Of a stretch of DNA of 64,000 nucleotides, positions 1 to 8,585 are shown piece after piece. Below the pieces are notes generated by a model that searched no databases, was not told the DNA's origin, and was given only the letters and a program-made list of their open reading frames with translations. The stretch lies in the NCBI GenBank assembly GCA_946631295.1, contig CAMOZY010000002.1:32311-96310 (forward strand), in the 5' to 3' direction. The stretch is from an uncultured Lachnospiraceae bacterium. Lineage in GTDB: Bacteria; Bacillota; Clostridia; Lachnospirales; Lachnospiraceae. The translations under genes and the position numbers were made by a program. Positions within the stretch are counted from its first letter, which is position 1. Each line of letters opens with the position of its first letter.

Positions 1-1
1 C

Positions 2-1432
2 GCATCACAGACAGACTTTTACCGGGAGGATTATGTGGAAGATGCGGTAAGAACGCTTGATAAGGCTGAACGGATCGGATATGAGGCACTTAAGGCAGCA
101 CATGTTGAAGATGTCGGTAAGCTGATGAACCGCTGCAGACTTTCTATAGACTGTGAGGACAAAGACGATGTTCCCACGGATGAAAGACTTAAAGCTGTTC
201 AGGATGGTGGTACGGATGATGGACTGGTCAATCTGGTTTTTGCATACGGAAGATATCTTCTGATCTCATCAAGCAGACCGGGTTCCCTTCCTGCCAATCT
301 TCAGGGAATATGGAATGACAGCTTCTCACCCGCGTGGGACAGCAAGTATACGATCAATATAAATGCTGAGATGAATTACTGGCCGGCAGAAGTGACAGGA
401 CTGTCAGAACTTCATTATCCTCTTTTTGAGCTTATTAAGAGGATGGTCCCAAACGGAAGAAAAGCTGCTTCCGAAATGTACGGTGCAAGAGGCTGGATGG
501 CACATCATAACACCGATATATGGGGCGACTGTGCACCCCAGGATACATGGCAGGCTGCAAGCTATTGGCAGATGGGTGCAGCGTGGCTGTGTCTCCACAT
601 CCTGGAGCATTACCGCTATACCGGTGACAGAGCCTTTCTTGAAGAGTATCTGCCCATTGTTAAGGAGACGGCACTTTTCTTCGAAGATACACTGATTGAA
701 AATGAAAACGGACAGCTGGTTGTATCGCCTACGGTATCTCCCGAAAATACTTATGTGCTTGAAAACGGTGAGCGTGGGATGATGTGCGAAGGTGCTTCGA
801 TGGATGCACAGATACTGTATGAACTCTTCAGCGGACTTATCGAAACCGAAATGATAAGCGATGAAGAGAAGGGCAGATATACTGCTATACTGAACAAATT
901 GCCAAAGCCTCAGATTGCAGCAACCGGCACAATATGTGAGTGGGCAAAGGAATATGAGGAAGTTGAAATAGGACACAGACATATTTCTCATCTCTTCGCA
1001 CTGTATCCCGGAAAGCAGTTATTTGACAGCGAAAATAAAGAAGAATTGCTGACGGCAGCAAGAGCTACGATTGAAAGAAGACTCTCTCACGGAGGCGGAC
1101 ATACCGGATGGTCAAGAGCATGGATCATCAACATGTGGGCAAGACTCTGCGATGGAGAGCAGTGCTACGAAAATGTATATGCGCTTCTCAGAAAATCAAT
1201 GCTTCCGAATCTGTTCGACAATCATCCTCCTTTCCAGATAGACGGAAACTTCGGACTTGTATCGGGAATTGCGGAAATGCTGCTTCAGAGTCACGAAGGT
1301 GAGGATAAACTTCTTCCTGCGCTGCCGAAAGAATGGAAATCCGGAAAGATCACGGGGCTTTGTTCCCGCTCCGGCAAGACCATGGATATAGAGTGGAAGG
1401 ACGGAAAGGTTACATCTCAGGTCGTTTATTAA
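2..1432 (+). CDS. Glycoside hydrolase family 95-like (alpha-L-fucosidase type), 5' truncated by window edge
   Basis: Reading frame is open to the window start (ASQTDFYREDYVEDAV...); motifs LPANLQGIWNDSFSPAWDSKYTININAEMNYWPAE, GHRHISHLFALYPG, GHTGWSRAWIINMWARL and NLFDNHPPFQIDGNFG are typical of GH95. Confidence 0.9.
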   Translation, partial: ASQTDFYREDYVEDAVRTLDKAERIGYEALKAAHVEDVGKLMNRCRLSIDCEDKDDVPTDERLKAVQDGGTDDGLVNLVFAYGRYLLISSSRPGSLPANLQGIWNDSFSPAWDSKYTININAEMNYWPAEVTGLSELHYPLFELIKRMVPNGRKAASEMYGARGWMAHHNTDIWGDCAPQDTWQAASYWQMGAAWLCLHILEHYRYTGDRAFLEEYLPIVKETALFFEDTLIENENGQLVVSPTVSPENTYVLENGERGMMCEGASMDAQILYELFSGLIETEMISDEEKGRYTAILNKLPKPQIAATGTICEWAKEYEEVEIGHRHISHLFALYPGKQLFDSENKEELLTAARATIERRLSHGGGHTGWSRAWIINMWARLCDGEQCYENVYALLRKSMLPNLFDNHPPFQIDGNFGLVSGIAEMLLQSHEGEDKLLPALPKEWKSGKITGLCSRSGKTMDIEWKDGKVTSQVVY

Positions 1433-1577
1433 AACAATGCCGGTTCATAGCGGTGGTGCCGGTTAAATGAATTTGAAGAGAGGATGAGAATATGGCGGAC
1501 GGTTTCATGGTTTTTTTCGGATTATGGTGATAATGACAGATATCATTCAAAGCAAGATATTTTGAATACGATTTTTT

Positions 1578-1609
1578 TACCTCTTACCATGCATTTATCT
1601 ACCTGTCAC
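1578..1609 (+). promoter_or_regulatory. Candidate LytTR-binding direct repeats TACCTCTTAC / TACCTGTCAC, 22-bp period
   Basis: Two near-identical 10-mers one 22-bp step apart, about 10 bp upstream of the -35 position of the promoter with TATAAT at 1642-1647. Confidence 0.5.
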
Positions 1610-1653
1610 TCAAAAGCCCTTTTTTTCCTGTTTTACGTATGTATAATAGCCTC

Positions 1654-2109
1654 ATGAACAACTTGAAGGTAAAAATCGAGATTGATCCGGACGCTAAGGA
1701 CTGCGAAGTTACGATAAAGTGTTCCGAGGTCGATGCAAGGGTACTGAGTATCCAGAAAGCATTATCCGAGATGGGGACGCCCGGATCTCAGATAAGCTTT
1801 TACAAGGAGGATTCGGAATTCTTCCTTCCTCTGGGCGACATACTCTTCTTCGAAACTGAAGGCGGTCTGATCAGGGCCCACACCGCAAATGATGAATTCG
1901 AAGCAAAGTACAAGCTCTACGAACTGGAAGAAAAGCTTCCGTCATACTTTTTGAGGATATCGAAGTCCACAATACTGAATACTCACAAGGTATATTCGAT
2001 CACGAAGAATCTTGCGGGAGCCAGTAAGATCGAGTTCCAGAATACCTACAAGATAGTGTACTGTTCGAGGAATTATTACAAAGCGCTGAAAGAGATACTG
2101 ACACCTTGA
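1654..2109 (+). CDS. LytTR-domain DNA-binding regulator
   Basis: C-terminal LytTR-like sequence (LPLGDILFFETEGGLIRAHT...LEEKLPSYFLRISKSTILNTHKV); start moved to 1654 because the ORF-track ATG at 1639 overlaps a TATAAT box. Confidence 0.85.
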   Translation: MNNLKVKIEIDPDAKDCEVTIKCSEVDARVLSIQKALSEMGTPGSQISFYKEDSEFFLPLGDILFFETEGGLIRAHTANDEFEAKYKLYELEEKLPSYFLRISKSTILNTHKVYSITKNLAGASKIEFQNTYKIVYCSRNYYKALKEILTP

Positions 2110-2148
2110 CAGTTTATCTGAATCGCACATACATAAAGGAGAGAAAAA

Positions 2149-2883
2149 ATGAGTAACAGAGGCAGAAATATATCAGGAGCATTAATGCTTATCGTACTTG
2201 CGGTATGCATCGTTCTTTGGAAACTTAACCTGTTTAATCTTCCGTTGGCTTTTGCGGGAGTCAGCACATGGGGACTTATAATCGCCGCATTCATGGTCTG
2301 GATCATCATCCACAGTATAGTGGATCTGAGCTTCGGAGGAATATTCCTTCCGCTTGCCGTGATCTGCATCATTTTTGACAAGCCGCTGGGTATAGAAGCC
2401 ATCACTCCCTGGATCGTACTGGTCGTTGCATTGATGCTAACAGCAGCATTCAATATGCTTTTTCCAAAGAGGCACAGACATCACCATCTTAAAGGTGAAG
2501 TGGACTTCGGAAATAAGTTTACAGAGAGTACCAGCACGGATAATGATGAGTATGTAATGCATTCTATGAAGTTTGGATCAGCAACCAAGTATGTACGTTC
2601 ACAGAATCTTAAGGAGGCAGATCTCAGATCACAGTTCGGAGAGTTGTCGGTATTCTTTGACGGGGCACAGGTTCCCAGAGGAAAGGTTTATATCCATGTG
2701 AATGCATCCTTCGGTGAGATGCAGCTCTTCATACCTGCAGGATGGAAGCTTGAAAATAAAGTGAAGGTTTCACTCGGCGACTGCACCGACAGGGGAACCA
2801 ATGTAGTACCTGCAGATAATGCGGTTGTATGTGTTATCGAAGGTTCAGTATCATTCGGAGAGCTCGAGATCAACAGGATTTGA
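2149..2883 (+). CDS. LiaF-like / cell-wall-active antibiotic response membrane protein
   Basis: N-terminal TM helices and C-terminal beta-rich domain (VHVNASFGEMQLFIPAGWKLENKVKVSLGDC...GSVSFGELEI); SD GGAGAG upstream; paired with LytTR gene. Confidence 0.75.
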   Translation: MSNRGRNISGALMLIVLAVCIVLWKLNLFNLPLAFAGVSTWGLIIAAFMVWIIIHSIVDLSFGGIFLPLAVICIIFDKPLGIEAITPWIVLVVALMLTAAFNMLFPKRHRHHHLKGEVDFGNKFTESTSTDNDEYVMHSMKFGSATKYVRSQNLKEADLRSQFGELSVFFDGAQVPRGKVYIHVNASFGEMQLFIPAGWKLENKVKVSLGDCTDRGTNVVPADNAVVCVIEGSVSFGELEINRI

Positions 2884-2920
2884 TGATGCTTAACCGGTGA
2901 TCATATAATAAGTTTGCCGG

Positions 2921-2955
2921 GGGTCCGTACACATATTGTGTACGGACCCTTTTTT
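2921..2955 (+). terminator. Intrinsic terminator
   Basis: Perfect 13-bp stem GGGTCCGTACACA-TAT-TGTGTACGGACCC followed by TTTTTT. Confidence 0.92.
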
Positions 2956-3019
2956 ATTTCATTTGTTAAAATGTAACAATCAAAAGGCAACTGAATTAGA
3001 ACAAAAAACGAGAGATATT

Positions 3020-3125
3020 ATGACAGAATTTTGGATGAATAAAAAAAGAAGAAGTAATAATATGGTCTGCGGACTTTGAAAACGGTGTTATTAATTTGAG
3101 TTTATTTGAATTGGAAGAATCGTAA
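3020..3125 (+). other. Frameshifted small ORF (MTEFWMNKK / EEVIIWSADFENGVINLSLFELEES) abutting the MATE gene
   Basis: Two reading frames joinable by a 1-nt shift at an A7 run (3041-3047); second frame ends TAATG overlapping the MATE start. Confidence 0.4.
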
Positions 3126-4480
3126 TGGAATTAAAGAAACATAAATCAGGAATACTTTTGATGACAGAAGGAAATCCCTTATCCCTTATCCTTCTGTTTT
3201 CTGTACCGATGCTTATAGGGAACCTTTTCCAGCAGGTTTATAATCTGGTCGATTCTGTCATAGTAGGAAGATTTGTCGGTGCGGATGCGCTCGGTGCTGT
3301 CGGTGCGACCGGATCTGTAACGTTTTTGTTCTTTGCGCTCTGCAACGGAATAGGAAGTGGCGGAGGTATCATCACATCGCAGTATTTTGGCAAGAAGGAT
3401 GTATCAGCCGTAAAGAGCTGTATCGTTAATACCGGATATATCATGCTTGTCTTTCCTCTGATAGTTGGCCTGATAGCTTATGTTCTGTCTGAGCCTCTCC
3501 TTGTGCTGCTTGAAACTCCTGCTGAGATCATGGCAGATGCACTGGATTATCTCAGGATCATGTGCCTGGGAATAGTATTCGTCTCTCTGTACAATTATGC
3601 GTCATCCATGCTCAGGGCTCTCGGTGATTCCAAGACGCCGCTCTTTTTCCTGGTGTTTTCATGTCTGCTGAATACGGCACTCGATCTTCTTTTCGTATGT
3701 GTCTTCAATATGAGCGTGCGCGGTGCAGGTATCGCAACAGTGATCTCGCAGTTCGTATCCGGCATCACATGTCTTCTTTACGCCATTAAGAAAAATGAAT
3801 ACTTTCACTTTACAAAGGAAAACATGAAATTCAATAAGCATATAACCATTAGCGTTCTTAAGCTTGGAATACCTCTGTCACTCCAGTTCTCACTGATAGC
3901 GGTTTCGTGTATGGCGCTTCAGAAGGTAGTCAATTCCTTCGGTAAGGTTACAGTTTCAGCGTTCAGTGCAACCAGCAGGATTGAACAGATAATCCATCAA
4001 CCCTATCAGACTCTTGGCGCGGCACTTTCAACCTTCACAGGACAGAACTATGGTGCAAAGAAGATGGACCGTGTGAAGGAAGGTTACAGGAAGAGCTTTA
4101 TGATCATGGTAGTCTTTTCCGTGATTATGCTTCCTGTGATGCAGCTGTTCAGTGAATCGATAGTTCGTATATTCGTCGAAGAAGAGCCCGTTGTTGAAAT
4201 GGGAGCGAGAGCGCTTCGTATTACCAGTTATTTTTATGCTATGCTTGGACTTATATATGTTGTAAGAGGAGTTTTGAACGGACTTGGCGATTCATTCTTC
4301 GCGCTTCTCAATGGTATAGTCGAGGTCATAGGAAGATTTGTCGTTCCCATATACCTTGTGGGGATTCCTGTTCTCGGAGTGTGGGGAGTATGGTGGTCAG
4401 TCGGAATAGTATGGTCGATGAGCGGACTGACAGCGCTGCTCAGATATGTGATATTTAAAAAGAAACTGGATATAACGTGA
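3125..4480 (+). CDS. MATE family efflux transporter
   Basis: 451 aa polytopic protein; MLIGNLFQQVYNLVDSVIVGRFVGADALGAVGATGS motif typical of MATE. Confidence 0.95.
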   Translation: MELKKHKSGILLMTEGNPLSLILLFSVPMLIGNLFQQVYNLVDSVIVGRFVGADALGAVGATGSVTFLFFALCNGIGSGGGIITSQYFGKKDVSAVKSCIVNTGYIMLVFPLIVGLIAYVLSEPLLVLLETPAEIMADALDYLRIMCLGIVFVSLYNYASSMLRALGDSKTPLFFLVFSCLLNTALDLLFVCVFNMSVRGAGIATVISQFVSGITCLLYAIKKNEYFHFTKENMKFNKHITISVLKLGIPLSLQFSLIAVSCMALQKVVNSFGKVTVSAFSATSRIEQIIHQPYQTLGAALSTFTGQNYGAKKMDRVKEGYRKSFMIMVVFSVIMLPVMQLFSESIVRIFVEEEPVVEMGARALRITSYFYAMLGLIYVVRGVLNGLGDSFFALLNGIVEVIGRFVVPIYLVGIPVLGVWGVWWSVGIVWSMSGLTALLRYVIFKKKLDIT

Positions 4481-4502
4481 TCGTCATGCAGATCCATAGG
4501 TG

Positions 4503-4532
4503 GCCCGGGAGTTGCCCTCCCCGGGCTTTTTT
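4503..4532 (+). terminator. Intrinsic terminator
   Basis: GCCCGGG...CCCGGGC stem followed by TTTTTT. Confidence 0.85.
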
Positions 4533-4569
4533 GATAAATTCAGATTGTATGTATATGGGGGATAAAAGT

Positions 4570-5100
4570 ATGAATAAAGAATATATTTTTGAAACAGAGC
4601 GCCTTGCGGTGCGGATATTTGAGCCGGAAGACAGAGACCGTCTCTATGAGATTCACAAAGATGATGAAGTAAAAAAATGGATACCCGGAGAATGCTATGA
4701 GGATCTGAATGAAACACAGGAATGCATTCAGTTCTTCTCGGATTGTGTCAGGAATGATCATCTGCCTTTTGTGCTTGCTGTTGTATTGAAGGAAAACGGA
4801 GAACTGATCGGAGATACCGGAGTTAACGAAGTTGAGGGCAAACCTGAAGAGGTTGAGATCGGATTTGTGATCGGACGGGATTACCGGGGAAAAGGATATG
4901 CTTCCGAAATCGTGAAGCAGATGACGGATTATATTACTTCTGTCTATGGGTATAAGGTTCTATACGGACGTGTTATGAAGGGGAACGATGCTTCGGTAAG
5001 AGTTCTTGAGAAGAATGGATATACCTTCACTGGCGAGGAATACGGGGCTGAGGACGATCCTTACGGTAATGGGATGCTGGTCTATAAGACGGAACGATAA
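4570..5100 (+). CDS. GNAT family N-acetyltransferase
   Basis: GNAT core VEIGFVIGRDYRGKGYASEIV...DASVRVLEKNGYTFTGEE; start chosen after GGGGGAT. Confidence 0.88.
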   Translation: MNKEYIFETERLAVRIFEPEDRDRLYEIHKDDEVKKWIPGECYEDLNETQECIQFFSDCVRNDHLPFVLAVVLKENGELIGDTGVNEVEGKPEEVEIGFVIGRDYRGKGYASEIVKQMTDYITSVYGYKVLYGRVMKGNDASVRVLEKNGYTFTGEEYGAEDDPYGNGMLVYKTER

Positions 5101-5131
5101 ATTCAGCGCGATAAATTTTGTGATATCAGGC

Positions 5132-6115
5132 ATGAATGACATGGATATGAATAATACCATACAGGACGAGGTCTTCGGAGAAATAGCTTTTGACGGACTT
5201 AACTGGATCAAAACTGAAACCTTATCATTGTTCATAGCAGGCAGGGAACAGGTATTTAAAGTTGAGATCCAGTCACCTGATCTGGTGTATGACTGGGCGA
5301 GGCTTGGCAGGCTGAAGAAAGAGACTGCAGACAGGATATTCGATCCAAATCTTGGTGGAATACATTACACCAAATCCAGATTGAGACAGATGCAGGATCG
5401 TTATTCGCGCACATTTTTTAAGTGTAAGAACAGTACAGAGCATAATATCAGGCGAGCTGTACTGAAGAAGCTGTCAGAAACCGAAGGGAATAATCTCCCT
5501 GCTTCTTCCACTGAGGAAAAACTGAGATCAATAAACTTAACCATTGCACGCGTTTTTGACGACAGGATTGAAATCAAATTCAGCTGTGACTGGATGGAGC
5601 CACGCATCGGATGCTTCGTGATACCTGATGAAGGAGAGATATCCATAAGCCCTGTGAATATGGATATGGAAAAACTGAAAGACAGTATCCATGCTCTCGG
5701 ATTCGAGATAAAGGAGTGTAAATTTCAGTATTTCTATGCTTACAGTGCGGATATTCCCACTAAAGAACAGATTCGTGGAATACTGGATCTGTTTACGGGA
5801 AATGAGGAAATGACCTTCTGGAATTATTATCACAGGGGAGGCGTCGAACCAGGTTCATATATCGATATCCAGGTTTATAACGGGAAGCCATATATCAAAG
5901 AAGGTACACACGGATGCAGTGGCAATTATAAGGATGTGGATATGGATGTTCTTCTCGAATTCATCATCCGCAACTGGGATAAGGACTGTGACTGGGGAAA
6001 ATACGATCATGCTGTTTCCATTCAGCCTACTAAACTCGAGTACTTACTGAGAGATATAAACCGAAGTAAAGTGGATGTCTTTATTCCGGATTATTCTGCG
6101 ATTTCGTCGTGGTGA
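5132..6115 (+). CDS. Hypothetical protein
   Basis: Long ORF downstream of GNAT gene; start shortened to avoid overlap with it; family not recognised with certainty. Confidence 0.65.
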   Translation: MNDMDMNNTIQDEVFGEIAFDGLNWIKTETLSLFIAGREQVFKVEIQSPDLVYDWARLGRLKKETADRIFDPNLGGIHYTKSRLRQMQDRYSRTFFKCKNSTEHNIRRAVLKKLSETEGNNLPASSTEEKLRSINLTIARVFDDRIEIKFSCDWMEPRIGCFVIPDEGEISISPVNMDMEKLKDSIHALGFEIKECKFQYFYAYSADIPTKEQIRGILDLFTGNEEMTFWNYYHRGGVEPGSYIDIQVYNGKPYIKEGTHGCSGNYKDVDMDVLLEFIIRNWDKDCDWGKYDHAVSIQPTKLEYLLRDINRSKVDVFIPDYSAISSW

Positions 6116-6176
6116 TGTCATAAATGATGATAGTGAGAAAATTTGTACCGGATGCGGTGCAGGATAGGAGAGGCAG

Positions 6177-6653
6177 ATGGATATCGTATATAGAAAACTG
6201 ACAGAAGAATTTCTGGACAGGATCATAGAAATGAGGATCAGTCAGCTTACAGAGGAGTATACCTCGGAAGGAAAAACCGTTCCGGAAGATGTGGATCTGG
6301 AAAAAGCCCTTCGGGATTTTTACGTAAAGAATCTGGCTGCAGGCACATATGTATCATGGCTTGCTTTTGACGGGGACAGGATCGTGGGCACGAGTGGCAT
6401 GTCATTTGCGGAGAAGCCGCCTTACTTCACATGCCCTTCAGGTAAACTGGGAATATTGTCGAGCATGTACACTGATCCTGATTACAGGAGGATGGGTATT
6501 GCAACAGCTTTGCTTGACAGAGTGGTCAACGAAGCGAGGGAGTACGACTGCGGAACCATATATATCACCGCTTCCGATATGGGAGTGAAGCTGTATACCG
6601 CGTATGGCTTTGTACATAACGGCAATTTCATGCAATATAACTTCGATAAATGA
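6177..6653 (+). CDS. GNAT family N-acetyltransferase
   Basis: GNAT motif MYTDPDYRRMGIATALLDRVVNEAR...YITASDMGVKLYTAYGF; SD GGAGAGG. Confidence 0.88.
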   Translation: MDIVYRKLTEEFLDRIIEMRISQLTEEYTSEGKTVPEDVDLEKALRDFYVKNLAAGTYVSWLAFDGDRIVGTSGMSFAEKPPYFTCPSGKLGILSSMYTDPDYRRMGIATALLDRVVNEAREYDCGTIYITASDMGVKLYTAYGFVHNGNFMQYNFDK

Positions 6654-6655
6654 TC

Positions 6656-6792
6656 ATGAGTATGAAGAACGCACAGGAATATTATCTGGAACCGGGTGAA
6701 TATGTGTCCAAATCTGTGGTGGGCTTGCAATCAGCACGGGAGCATTTATAGCTTATCTGATCAGATTCATACAGGAGATAGGAATTTTTTGA
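6656..6792 (+). pseudogene. Frameshifted remnant of a small membrane protein
   Basis: MSMKNAQEYYLEPGEYVSKSVV in one frame continues as GLAISTGAFIAYLIRFIQEIGIF* (TM-like) after a 1-nt shift in a GGG run at 6721-6723. Confidence 0.4.
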
Positions 6793-6837
6793 CCGGGGCG
6801 AACCAATGTGACTGACGGAAAAACGGAGAGGCATTTG

Positions 6838-7488
6838 ATGAACGGGATTAATACTATAGTATTTGATATGGATGGGACAGTGCTGAATACGCTGGAGGAT
6901 CTGACCATATCTGTGAATTATGTTCTTGAGAAATACGGCATGCCGAAAAGGTCCTTGGAAGAGTACCGCATGTTCTTCGGAAACGGTATCAGGCATGCAT
7001 TGGAGCTGGCATTGCCGGAAGGCGTATCGCCTGAGATGTTGGATGAGATGGTGCCGGTGTTCAGAGAGCATTATGACAGGCATTGTCTGGATAATACCAG
7101 GCCCTATGACGGTATACTTGATCTGATGAAGGAGTTGAAAGATCGCGGATACAAAATGGCCATAGTATCCAATAAGATAGATTCCGCAGTTAAGGAGCTG
7201 AACACCAGATTCTTTTCGGAATTTGTGGATGTGGCAATAGGTGAAAAGCCCGGCATAAAAAGGAAGCCTGCTCCCGATACTGTTTATGAAGCTCTTAAAG
7301 AACTGAAAAGTGATGTAAATGAAGCTGTATATATAGGCGATTCCGAGGTGGATTATGCTACCGCACAAAATTCGGGCCTTAAGTGTATCTCGGTTTTGTG
7401 GGGATTCAGGGATAAAGAATATCTTGAAGAGGTCGGAGCAAAGCTCTTTGCTGAAAAGCCCGAGGATATTCTGAAGATACTGGAATAG
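6838..7488 (+). CDS. HAD family hydrolase (phosphoglycolate phosphatase-like)
   Basis: DMDGTVLNT motif I, VYIGDSEVDYATAQNSGL motif IV; start at MNGINTIVFDMDG. Confidence 0.92.
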   Translation: MNGINTIVFDMDGTVLNTLEDLTISVNYVLEKYGMPKRSLEEYRMFFGNGIRHALELALPEGVSPEMLDEMVPVFREHYDRHCLDNTRPYDGILDLMKELKDRGYKMAIVSNKIDSAVKELNTRFFSEFVDVAIGEKPGIKRKPAPDTVYEALKELKSDVNEAVYIGDSEVDYATAQNSGLKCISVLWGFRDKEYLEEVGAKLFAEKPEDILKILE

Positions 7489-7555
7489 GAAAAATGTGGT
7501 AACATATGTCGGTCGGGAAAAATAAAACCCGGCCGTAAGAGGGAGGAAAGAATAA

Positions 7556-8569
7556 ATGATGCTGTTTGCTCTGGCTCTGATACCTGTTATCGGGCTGCTT
7601 ATATTTATTTACGTAAGGGATAAAAAAGAAAAAGAACCCATGGGACTTCTGATTGGGCTGTTTTTTGCCGGAATGGGCACCTGCATTACCGCCTTTATAG
7701 CAGAGTGTATCGGAGAGTGGATCCTTGATCTGATCATTCCGTTTGATTCGGCACTGAAAGCGGTTCTGCTCGCAATGCTGGTGGTTGCTCCTGCAGAGGA
7801 GATGGGCAAGTATGCGGTGCTGAGACTTATCACATGGAAGAACAGACAGTTTGATTATATTTATGATGCCATCGTTTATGCTGTATTTGCATCACTTGGA
7901 TTTGCAGCACTCGAAAACGTGGGATATGTATTCAGCAGCGGAATCGGTGTAGCACTGCTTCGTATGTTCACTGCGGTTCCCGGGCATGCTTGCTTTGGTG
8001 TGTTCATGGGATTCTTTTACGGCAAGGCTAAATATGCTTCTCTTACCGGTAATAAAAGTGATTATTCGAAATTTAATGCTCTTTCGATGATCATGCCTAT
8101 AATAATGCACGGAATATATGATGCGATCGTCTTCGCAAGCACTACAACAGAAGCTCTTATTCTTGTGGGCATCGGGCTGATCCTGTGGCTCATTTATGTA
8201 GTTGCACTTTTTGCAGTATCCGTTGTTATGATCATCATGTCATCGAAGAATGATTTCTGCATTGTTACAGTTCCCGGATTTGGTCAGGCTTTATATAATG
8301 CACAGATACTCGGAAGCTGGACATGCGACTGCGGCACGGTTGTTCCTTTCAATTTCTGCCCGAGATGCGGAAAACAGCGTCCAATTGTGACATCCTGGTA
8401 TTGCCCGACATGCGGAACTTTATCGGCATTTAATTTCTGCGGACGATGCGGATGTCCGAAACCCGTGGAAGTGATGCCCACCGCAGCAGGTGTGAATCCT
8501 GCAGCACCGGTTGGCAATATGAATCCGGCAATGCCTGTAAATGGAATGAATAACAGCACTATGCAGTAA
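7556..8569 (+). CDS. PrsW-family intramembrane metalloprotease with C-terminal double zinc ribbon
   Basis: APAEEMGKYAVLR, GFAALENVGYV, VPGHACFGVFMG, MHGIYDAI motifs; C-terminal CDCGTVVPFNFCPRCG and CPTCGTLSAFNFCGRCG. Confidence 0.88.
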   Translation: MMLFALALIPVIGLLIFIYVRDKKEKEPMGLLIGLFFAGMGTCITAFIAECIGEWILDLIIPFDSALKAVLLAMLVVAPAEEMGKYAVLRLITWKNRQFDYIYDAIVYAVFASLGFAALENVGYVFSSGIGVALLRMFTAVPGHACFGVFMGFFYGKAKYASLTGNKSDYSKFNALSMIMPIIMHGIYDAIVFASTTTEALILVGIGLILWLIYVVALFAVSVVMIIMSSKNDFCIVTVPGFGQALYNAQILGSWTCDCGTVVPFNFCPRCGKQRPIVTSWYCPTCGTLSAFNFCGRCGCPKPVEVMPTAAGVNPAAPVGNMNPAMPVNGMNNSTMQ

Positions 8570-8585
8570 AGGATCTTTAGCAGTA

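Noticed and set aside
53-1432. GH95 gene considered as a 5'-truncated pseudogene
   Set aside because: The frame is open to the window edge, so truncation is due to window boundaries.
6682-7368. 228-aa minus-strand ORF opposite the HAD gene
   Set aside because: The + strand HAD motifs are clear; the minus translation is His/Tyr-rich without family features.
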